64,000 nucleotides of DNA, taken from NCBI RefSeq assembly GCF_001687365.1, contig NZ_LGLV01000008.1, positions 62,001 through 126,000 on the forward strand. Direction: 5' to 3'. This DNA comes from Pararhizobium polonicum (GTDB taxonomy: Bacteria; Pseudomonadota; Alphaproteobacteria; Rhizobiales; Rhizobiaceae). A program made the position numbers and the translations under genes. Under the pieces are notes generated by a model that did not search any database, was not told the DNA's origin, and saw nothing but the letters and a program-made list of their open reading frames with translations. Of this stretch, positions 57,867-64,000 are shown one piece after another. Each line of letters begins with the position of its first letter. The stretch's first letter is position 1.

Positions 57867-59403
57867 GGAGCTCTCCCACGGCCTTGACGCGGATGCGGGT
57901 GGCATTACCGGGCAGATAGGCGAGCGGCACATCCTCGACATCGACGATTTCAATGGAATCCCGCGACGCACCGGCTGCGACCGCCGCTTCGACGGCACGG
58001 CTCTTGGCATCTTCGAGCGCCTTGTCGCGGCCAAGCTCGGCCAGCGAATAGACACGGTCGACTTCACCGGAAACCTGGGCGATAGCAGCACCGACGGCAT
58101 TGGCGACGCCGAAATGCGAAGGCTTGATCACCTCAAGGCCACCGATCGGGCCGTTGACGAGGATCGAACCGCCGCCGACGACGATGACCGGCAGCGGATC
58201 CGGCGAAAGCCGCGATTTCTCGACGCAATCCTCCAGCATGTCATGGATCTTCGCTTGGACGCGCTCCAGCAGCTCTTTCGGCAGATGTGCGACTTTCGAG
58301 GCATCGCCGAGATCGGCTCTGCCGGCTGCGACGGTGACATCGGTGGTCGTCAGCGTCTCGCCGCCGAAGATCAGCGCTTCCGTCTTGATGCGGTAACCGA
58401 CCGAAACCGGTCCGACCTTGATACCGTGATCAGTCTCGACCACATGCGAGCCGCCACCAAGACCGATGGAGAACACATCGGGCATGCGGAAGTTGGTGCG
58501 CACACCGCCGACTTCGACGGCGACCGTCGCCTGGCGCGGAAAGCCCTTGTGCAGCGAGCCGACATCCGAGGTGGTACCACCGATATCGACGACGATGGCC
58601 TCGCTGACGCCGGAGAGGAAGGCGGCGCCGCGCATGGAGTTGGTTGGGCCTGAGGCGAAGGTCAGCACCGGGAATTTCTCGGCGAAGGACGCATCCATCA
58701 ACGTGCCGTCGTTCTGCGTCAGAAAGAACTTGCCCTTGATGCCCGCCTCGCGGATGGCGTTGCGGAAGGCTTCGATGACATGGGCGGAGAGATCGCGCAG
58801 GCAGGCATTCATGATCGCGGCGTTTTCACGCTCGAGCAGGCCGATGCGGCCGATCTCGTTGGAGAGCGTGATATGGGCGCCGGGAAGGGCTTCGGCGAAG
58901 ATTTCACCGGCGCGCTTCTCGAAATCGCTGCTGACGGGAGAAAACACCGAGGTGATGGCGATGGAGCGGATGCCCTTGGCGGCGATATCCCTGGCGATGC
59001 CCTTCAATTCGTCTTCGTCCAGCGGCGAGATCACCCGTCCGTCGAACTCGTTACCGCCATGGGCGAGGTATGTGTGGTTGCCGATCGACTGCTTGAGGTC
59101 TTCCGGCCAATCGACCATCGGCGGCAGCGATGCCGTTGCCGGCAGGCCGAGGCGCACGGCAGCCGTCTGGGCGAGGTCGCGGCGCTGCACGACGGCGTTG
59201 GTGAAATGCGTGGTGCCGATCATCACGAAATCGACCATGGACGCATCCATTTCGGATGCGGCGAGAACGTCGCGCAGTGCGTTGACGACACCGCTCATAA
59301 CGTCAGCCGTGGTCGCGGACTTCACGCCCGCGATCACCTCCGTGCCATTCATGATCACGGCATCCGTATTGGTGCCGCCGACATCAATGCCAATTCTAAT
59401 CAT
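57856..59403 (-). CDS. HyuA-like hydantoinase/oxoprolinase family protein, standalone short form
   Basis: 515 residues from ATG 59403. MIRIGIDVGGTNTDAVIMN and VDIGGTTSDVGSLHKG are the ATP-fold phosphate loops; TTHFTNAVVQRRDLAQTAAVRLGLPAT and SRAVEAAVAAGASRDSIEIVDVEDVPLAYLPGNATRIRVKAVG are further family parts. It is ~180 residues shorter than the HyuA at 29761-31845 and has no HyuB partner, but is followed by two DUF917 genes. The start overlaps the upstream ATPase gene by 8 bases. The likely role is ring opening of an imported hydantoin or thiohydantoin (inference). Confidence 0.87.
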   Translation of the reverse strand: MIRIGIDVGGTNTDAVIMNGTEVIAGVKSATTADVMSGVVNALRDVLAASEMDASMVDFVMIGTTHFTNAVVQRRDLAQTAAVRLGLPATASLPPMVDWPEDLKQSIGNHTYLAHGGNEFDGRVISPLDEDELKGIARDIAAKGIRSIAITSVFSPVSSDFEKRAGEIFAEALPGAHITLSNEIGRIGLLERENAAIMNACLRDLSAHVIEAFRNAIREAGIKGKFFLTQNDGTLMDASFAEKFPVLTFASGPTNSMRGAAFLSGVSEAIVVDIGGTTSDVGSLHKGFPRQATVAVEVGGVRTNFRMPDVFSIGLGGGSHVVETDHGIKVGPVSVGYRIKTEALIFGGETLTTTDVTVAAGRADLGDASKVAHLPKELLERVQAKIHDMLEDCVEKSRLSPDPLPVIVVGGGSILVNGPIGGLEVIKPSHFGVANAVGAAIAQVSGEVDRVYSLAELGRDKALEDAKSRAVEAAVAAGASRDSIEIVDVEDVPLAYLPGNATRIRVKAVGELHAG

Positions 59404-60304
59404 CTGTCTGAACCTCATTGGTAATGGTCTGTTTGACCGCCTGTTGTCGAAGCGCGATCAACATTTCGGGCGTCGGGATTTCCCCGTCGATCAGGGGTAT
59501 GTGCGGGCGCAGGGCTTCCTCCTCCTTGGAAATGACGGGGACGGAGGCCAGCAGAAGGCGCGTATAGTCATGGGCGGGGTGATCGAACACGGCATCGGAT
59601 GTGCCGTGTTCGACGATGACGCCGCGATAGAGAATGCCGACATCGCCAGCGAAATTGCGCATCAGGCTGAGGTCGTGCGAGATGAAGAGATAGGTCAGAT
59701 CCATCTCCCGGCCGAGATCAGCCAGAAGATCCATCACCTTGGCCTGCACGGAAACATCGAGCGCCGAGGTCGGTTCGTCCAGCACCAGGAGTTTCGGCTC
59801 CACGGCCAATGCACGGGCAATTGCCACGCGCTGTTTCTGGCCGCCGGACAGTTCGTGCGGATAGCGCTGCGCAAAATTCGCCGGCAGTTGCACCATGTCG
59901 AGAAGCTCCGTGATGCGTTTCTGCCTGCCGGCACGCGGATAACCGTGGGCATCGAGCGGTACGGCGACGGATTGGCCAACGGTACGGCGCGGATTGAGCG
60001 AAGAGCCGGGATTCTGGAACACCATCTGAACCTGGCGGCCATGCACACGGCCACTCGAACGGTCGGTGATGCTGCGGCCGTCGATCAGGATGTCGCCGCT
60101 ATCAGGCCGCTCCAGTCCCATGATCATGCGGGCGATGGTCGATTTGCCCGAGCCGCTTTCGCCGGCCAGCCCATAGACCCTGCCCTTGTCGATCGAGAAG
60201 GAAACATTGTCGACGGCGCGGACCTCACCGGTCCTGCGGCCGAAGGCGTTGCGGGTCGGGAAGGCTTTGCAGAGGTTGCGGATTTCCAGCATCGGGCCGC
60301 TCAT
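59396..60304 (-). CDS. Oligopeptide/dipeptide-type ABC ATPase (DppF-like)
   Basis: 302 residues. Walker A GESGSGKST, MVFQNPGSSLNPRRTVGQSVAVPL, signature LSGGQKQRVAIARALAVEPKLLVLDEPTSALDVSVQAKVMDLL, switch FISHDLSLMRNFAGDVGILYRGVIVEHG, and the C-terminal oligopeptide-transport extension (PAHDYTRLLLASVP). It is the second ATPase of a DppBCDF importer and overlaps DppD by 4 bases. Confidence 0.93.
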   Translation of the reverse strand: MSGPMLEIRNLCKAFPTRNAFGRRTGEVRAVDNVSFSIDKGRVYGLAGESGSGKSTIARMIMGLERPDSGDILIDGRSITDRSSGRVHGRQVQMVFQNPGSSLNPRRTVGQSVAVPLDAHGYPRAGRQKRITELLDMVQLPANFAQRYPHELSGGQKQRVAIARALAVEPKLLVLDEPTSALDVSVQAKVMDLLADLGREMDLTYLFISHDLSLMRNFAGDVGILYRGVIVEHGTSDAVFDHPAHDYTRLLLASVPVISKEEEALRPHIPLIDGEIPTPEMLIALRQQAVKQTITNEVQTDD

Positions 60305-61146
60305 ACCAGGGCTCCCTGCTGGCCGAAGCGCCTGCCGCCGGTCAGTCGCGGCACGGCGTCGATGAGGCTCCTGGTATAGTCGTCCTTCGGCGCGTCGAAG
60401 ATCTGCGCAGTCTCGCCGTGTTCGACGATGACGCCCTTGTTCATGACGTAGACGTAGTTCGAGGTTTCTCGCACGACGCCGAGATTGTGGGTGATCATCA
60501 GCAGCGCCAGCCCGCGCGCCTCGACCAGATCCTTCAGAAGTTTGAGGATTTGCGCCTGTGTCGTGACGTCAAGCGCCGTGCCCGGCTCGTCGGCGATCAG
60601 CAGATCGGGTTCGCTCAGCAGCGCCATGGCGATCAGCACGCGCTGGCGCATGCCGCCCGAAAGCTCGATCGGATAGGCGCGGGCGATGCGTTCAGGATCG
60701 CGCATGCGGACCTGTGACAGGACCTCATGGACGCGGGCAATGCGTTCCTTTTTCGAGCGGTTACGGCCGAGACGCCGGTCGGCATATTTGAGGATCGTGC
60801 CCATCTGGTCGGCGATGGTGAAGACCGGGTTGAGCGAGCTCATCGGGTCCTGAAACACCATCGACATGGCGGTGCCGCGTAGCCGGAGTCGTTCCTTGGC
60901 TGGCATGGTCAAAAGATCGGCACCGTCATAGAAGATCTCGCCCTTGGTGATGCGGGCCGGCGGCTGGCGCAGCAATCCCATGATGGCCTTCATCGTCACC
61001 GTCTTGCCGGAACCGCTTTCGCCGACGAGCGCCACCTGCGAGCGGGCGGGAACCTCGATATTGACGTTGCGCAGAACCTGCTGCGTCTGGCCGTATGTGG
61101 TGAATTCCACGCAGAGATCACGAACCTTGAGGAGGGGAAAGCTCAT
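60301..61146 (-). CDS. Oligopeptide/dipeptide-type ABC ATPase (DppD-like)
   Basis: 281 residues. Walker A GESGSGKTV, MVFQDPMSSLNPVFTIADQMG, signature LSGGMRQRVLIAMALLSEPDLLIADEPGTALDVTTQAQIL, switch ITHNLGVVRETSNYVYVMNKGVIVEHG and the DDYTRSLIDAVPRL tail. The tail lacks the Fe-S-like cysteines of some DppD proteins. It overlaps the permease genes by 4 bases on both sides. Confidence 0.93.
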   Translation of the reverse strand: MSFPLLKVRDLCVEFTTYGQTQQVLRNVNIEVPARSQVALVGESGSGKTVTMKAIMGLLRQPPARITKGEIFYDGADLLTMPAKERLRLRGTAMSMVFQDPMSSLNPVFTIADQMGTILKYADRRLGRNRSKKERIARVHEVLSQVRMRDPERIARAYPIELSGGMRQRVLIAMALLSEPDLLIADEPGTALDVTTQAQILKLLKDLVEARGLALLMITHNLGVVRETSNYVYVMNKGVIVEHGETAQIFDAPKDDYTRSLIDAVPRLTGGRRFGQQGALV

Positions 61147-62030
61147 CTGACCTCCTGTACGTCAAAGAGGTCGCGCAGCCCGTCTCCGAGAAGATTGAAG
61201 CCGAGCGCGAGAAACAGGATGGCGAGGCCCGGCAGTACCGATTCCCACCAGAAGTCGGGCAGGAACGAGGCGCCGGAAGCGACCATGGTCCCGAGATCCG
61301 GTGTCGGCGGCTGGATGCCGAGGCCGAGGAAGGAGAGCGAGGCGCCGACGAGGATGACGAAGCCGCAATCGAGCGAGGTCTTGACGGCAATGGCGGAGAC
61401 GCAATTGGGCAGGATTTCGCGGAAGAGGATATGGAACTTGCTGGCCCCCAGCGTTTCCGCCGCCTCGATGAATTCCTGGCTGCGGATCTGCTTGGTGATC
61501 GAGTAGATCAGCCGCGTATGCCAGGTCCACCAGAGGGCGGCGATGGCGAGCAGCGAGTTGACAAGATCCGGCGACAGGACGGCTGCGACCGCCAGCGCCA
61601 TGACCAGCGGCGGAATGGCCAGCGCGATATCGGTGACGCGCATGATCACCACCTCGACCCAGCCGCCAAAATAGCCGGCGAGAAGACCGAGAATGGTGCC
61701 GATCGGCACCGCCGTACCGAGCACGACGAAAGCCAGAAGCAGCGAGATGCGCATTCCGTAGACGACGCGGGTAAAGATGTCGCGGCCGACATTGTCGGTG
61801 CCGAACCAGTATTCGAACGACGGCGGCAGGTGCCGCGCCCGGAAGTTCACCATCGCACCGACATGCTCGGGATAGGGTGTGATCAGCGGCGCAAAGATCG
61901 CGGCGAGCACACAGATGATGACAATCGCGGCGCCGATCACCGCCGTCGGATTGCGCGAAAAGCGGTACCAATTCTGGTAGCTGTTGGAGAGGCGCCTGTT
62001 TTCGGCCTGAGGTAGCGACACGTCGGACAT
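61143..62030 (-). CDS. Oligopeptide/dipeptide-type ABC permease (DppC-like)
   Basis: 295 residues. N-terminal helix (FSRNPTAVIGAAIVIICVLAAIFAPLITPYPEHVG), then HLPPSFEYWFGTDNVGRDIFTRVVYGMRISLLLAFV (the DppC signature) and EAAETLGASKFHILFREILPNCVSAIAV (EAA-type loop). The last ~40 residues are the usual FNLLGDGLRDLFD. It overlaps DppB by one base. Confidence 0.94.
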   Translation of the reverse strand: MSDVSLPQAENRRLSNSYQNWYRFSRNPTAVIGAAIVIICVLAAIFAPLITPYPEHVGAMVNFRARHLPPSFEYWFGTDNVGRDIFTRVVYGMRISLLLAFVVLGTAVPIGTILGLLAGYFGGWVEVVIMRVTDIALAIPPLVMALAVAAVLSPDLVNSLLAIAALWWTWHTRLIYSITKQIRSQEFIEAAETLGASKFHILFREILPNCVSAIAVKTSLDCGFVILVGASLSFLGLGIQPPTPDLGTMVASGASFLPDFWWESVLPGLAILFLALGFNLLGDGLRDLFDVQEVR

Positions 62031-63052
62031 CAGCGTCTCCCCCGGATGCGGATGCGCGGATCGACAATGCCGACCAGCACATCGATGACGAGATTGACGA
62101 GGACGAAGAAGACGCCGGAGACGATGACGACCCCCATGATGGCGTTCAGATCCTTCTGCATGATGGTACGCACGCCGTAGGCCGCCATGCCCGGCCAGGA
62201 AAACACCAGCTCGACCACGAAAGCATTGCCGAGCATCGACGCGAATTCGAGGCCGAGGATGGTCAGCGGCGGCACGAAACTCGGGCGCAGCATGTATTTG
62301 AACACCCGCACCCGTTCCGGAACGCCGAAGGCGCGGCCGGCTTCAGCATAATCCTGGCTGGCAACGTCGATCATCGACGAACGGGTGATCCGGGCAATCT
62401 GACCCATTGTCGCCGCAGCCAGTGCGAAGGACGGCAGCAGCAGGTAACGCAGGGATTCGCCGAAGACATCGAGGCGGCCATGCAGCAGTGAATCGACGGT
62501 CAACAGACCGGTGATATCGGCGGCAAACGCCATTCCGGGCGGCAGGCGGCCGGTGGTCGGCAGGATGTGCAGCACGTAGCCGGCAAGAATCTGCAGCAGC
62601 AGCGCCAGAAAGAAGCTCGGGGTCACGGCGGAGAAGATCGCCAGCATCCGCACCAGATTATCCGGCCATCGATCCTTCCATCGGGCAGCGGCAACGCCGA
62701 GCGGCACACCGAGGACGAAGGCGATGGTGATCGTCGATAGCACCAGTTCGAAAGTGGCGAAAAAGGTCTGGCGGATATCCTGCGCCACCGGCTGCTCGGT
62801 CAGCAGCGAACGGCCGAGATCGCCCTTGGCAAGACCCGCGACGTAGATGCCGTATTGCTGGATCAGCGGCTGGTTGAAACCCAGCGTTTCACGCAGCTGC
62901 TCCACCTGTTCGGCGCTGGCGCGGGGGCCGAGCGCCAGGCGAACCGGATCGCCGGGCATGGCGCGGGCGATGAAGAAGATCACCACCGAGAGCCCGAACA
63001 GCACCAGCAGGGACCACAAAACACGCCGCAGAAGGAAGAGGAGGAATTCCAA
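62030..63052 (-). CDS. Oligopeptide/dipeptide-type ABC permease (DppB-like)
   Basis: 340 residues starting at TTG 63052, the only start with a GGAACA ribosome-site-like sequence close by. FLLRRVLWSLLVLFGLSVVIFFIARAMPGDPVRLALGPRASAEQVEQLRETLGFNQPLIQQYGIYVAGLAKGDLGRSL is the DppB N-terminus; SMIDVASQDYAEAGRAFGVPERVRVFKYMLRPSFVPPLTI is the EAA region. The gene follows the binding protein after a 123-base spacer with a hairpin. Confidence 0.92.
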   Translation of the reverse strand: MEFLLFLLRRVLWSLLVLFGLSVVIFFIARAMPGDPVRLALGPRASAEQVEQLRETLGFNQPLIQQYGIYVAGLAKGDLGRSLLTEQPVAQDIRQTFFATFELVLSTITIAFVLGVPLGVAAARWKDRWPDNLVRMLAIFSAVTPSFFLALLLQILAGYVLHILPTTGRLPPGMAFAADITGLLTVDSLLHGRLDVFGESLRYLLLPSFALAAATMGQIARITRSSMIDVASQDYAEAGRAFGVPERVRVFKYMLRPSFVPPLTILGLEFASMLGNAFVVELVFSWPGMAAYGVRTIMQKDLNAIMGVVIVSGVFFVLVNLVIDVLVGIVDPRIRIRGRR

Positions 63053-63134
63053 TGTTCCAGCCTTGTCGAACGGATATTGAAAGGAAGGTGACCGGCAAGC
63101 GGCCGTCGCACACCCGGTTTTCCGGACTATTCCC

Positions 63135-63160
63135 CGGCCCGCGTGGCAGCGCGGACCGGA
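63135..63160 (-). promoter_or_regulatory. Stem-loop downstream of the DppA-like gene
   Basis: CCGGCCCGCG (63135-63144) pairs with CGCGGACCGG (63151-63160), 10 base pairs with one wobble and a 6-base loop. It lies 15 bases after the binding-protein stop and before the DppB gene on the minus strand. No T-run, so likely a stabilising or attenuating element. Confidence 0.5.
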
Positions 63161-63175
63161 AGGGCTGTTCCTGTC

Positions 63176-64000
63176 TTACTTGCAGGTCCAGCTGTAGCGC
63201 GTGAAGTCGTAGTCGAAGGACTGCATGGGAACGGCGTTGAAGCCGGTCAGGCATTTGTCCATCGCGTGCTGGACCTTCTGGGTCATCAGGAAGACGTCCG
63301 GCTGAAGCTCGACCAGCTTGTGCTGCAGATCGCGATAGATGGTCGCCTGTTTCGCGATATCGCCGGTCGAGCGCGCCTCGTCGATCAGTGCGTCGATGGC
63401 CGGATCCTGCAGCCATTCGGCCGAGGCCCAGGTGCCCGCCGATTTCGAATGATACTGGGTGAAGAACATCGAATCCGGCGACGGATAGGTCGGTCCGAAG
63501 AAGATCTGGTTGACGGCCGGCGTCGTCTCCACCTTGGTGGCAAGTTCGGTGATCCGGTTCCATGGATCGGCCTGCTGGGTCACCTTGAAGCCGAGCTGCT
63601 CGAGGTTCGACTGCATCAGCAGGCTGATTTCCTCTTCGAACTTGGTTCCGGCGACATAACCGAGCGTGATCGGGATTTCACTGCCGGCATATTTCGACTG
63701 GGCGATTTCCGCCTTGGCGGCTTCCAGATCGTATTTCGGTGCGGCGATGTCTGACGCATGGAAATCGGCAAAGCTGGACGGCAGTGGCGATGTCAGCTCG
63801 CCGCCTGGCAGGATGACGTCGCGGATTGTCGCATAGTCGGTCGCCAACGCCAGCGCGCGGCGAATATGGATATCGTCGGTCGGCGGCACCTTGGTGTTGA
63901 GCTTCAGATAGAAGGCCGTCGCCGTATCCTGGCTGACGATGTTGAAACGGCCCATGGCTTCCAGCGCCTTGTAGGTCTCAGGCGATTGATACTGGCTGGT
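63176..64000 (-). CDS. Periplasmic dipeptide/oligopeptide-binding protein (DppA-like, partial, 5' end outside the window)
   Basis: The last 274 codons and the stop of a family-5 solute-binding protein. Visible are MGRFNIVSQDTATAFYLKLNTKVPPTDDIHIRRALALATDYATIRD (the family signature with IRRAL-ATD), VAGTKFEEEISLLMQSNLEQLGFKVTQQADPWN and the C-terminal YDFTRYSWTCK. The frame stays open to the window edge, so the signal peptide and first part are missing. It is the ligand-binding subunit of the DppBCDF importer and the first gene of the operon within view. Confidence 0.9.
   Translation of the reverse strand, partial: TSQYQSPETYKALEAMGRFNIVSQDTATAFYLKLNTKVPPTDDIHIRRALALATDYATIRDVILPGGELTSPLPSSFADFHASDIAAPKYDLEAAKAEIAQSKYAGSEIPITLGYVAGTKFEEEISLLMQSNLEQLGFKVTQQADPWNRITELATKVETTPAVNQIFFGPTYPSPDSMFFTQYHSKSAGTWASAEWLQDPAIDALIDEARSTGDIAKQATIYRDLQHKLVELQPDVFLMTQKVQHAMDKCLTGFNAVPMQSFDYDFTRYSWTCK

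Noticed and set aside
55647-60379. Very long plus-strand open frames (746 and 637 codons) opposite the DUF917, HyuA-like and DppF genes
   Set aside because: Antisense shadows: the minus-strand genes have overlapping starts and stops, family motifs and normal lengths, whereas the plus-strand translations do not.
1-64000. CRISPR arrays, tRNA or rRNA genes, insertion sequences, integrase or attachment sites
   Set aside because: I looked for regularly spaced repeats, transposase motifs, terminal inverted repeats and tRNA-like sequence and found none that I could support by eye.

Overview
The window is GC-rich (around 60 %), densely coded DNA with alphaproteobacterial, most likely Rhizobiaceae (Rhizobium/Agrobacterium-type), character: LivKHMGF, AfuABC and Dpp-type ABC importers next to catabolic genes, FCD-type GntR, ROK, LacI, MerR and YheO/DauR-like regulators, and long antisense open frames typical of high GC. 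I see no rRNA, tRNA, ribosomal or replication gene, no CRISPR array and no insertion sequence. Six ABC importers in 64 kb suggest a secondary replicon or an accessory catabolic region; that is inference.

Left part (1-22954). A spermidine/iron-type ABC importer (1-3382, minus strand) diverges from a ROK regulator. A long plus-strand operon (4977-19221) then encodes a first LivKHMGF importer, a D-amino-acid-oxidase-type flavoenzyme, an acetoin/pyruvate-dehydrogenase-type E1alpha-E1beta-E2 complex whose E2 is fused to an alpha/beta hydrolase, ProC, an SDR, a DUF3830 protein with an extra C-terminal domain, a GntR regulator and a KSTD/fumarate-reductase-like flavoprotein. It looks like a pathway that imports an amino- or imino-acid-like compound, oxidises it and cleaves a 2-oxo product. 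Two SDRs and a second, divergent ProC lie on the minus strand, next to a second GntR regulator.

Middle (23124-41149). A six-gene minus-strand operon (HyuA, HyuB, class I aminotransferase, uronate-dehydrogenase-like SDR, DAO-type oxidoreductase, acetolactate-synthase-like TPP enzyme) diverges from a second LivKHMGF operon. The shared promoter region carries ATATCACTTAT, a motif also found beside the GntR gene at 22223 and the SDR pair, so these units may be one regulon. A MerR-type regulator with a near-perfect mer-type operator faces a glutaredoxin-MauE fusion. An ornithine-cyclodeaminase-family enzyme, a DauR/YheO-like regulator and an aminotransferase form a small operon.

Right part (41244-64000). 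A methyltransferase diverges from a FecBCD-type metal-chelate importer. Next come an ABC-F ATPase preceded by a 23-codon leader ORF with mutually exclusive hairpins, an HPP-CBS membrane protein, an AfuABC importer with an inositol-monophosphatase-family enzyme under a LacI regulator with three overlapping or adjacent operators (probably sugar-phosphate rather than iron uptake), a Nudix hydrolase, and a dipeptide-type ABC importer co-transcribed with a HyuA-like protein and two tandem DUF917 (S-methyl-thiohydantoin-desulfurase-like) proteins. The window ends inside the binding-protein gene of that operon.
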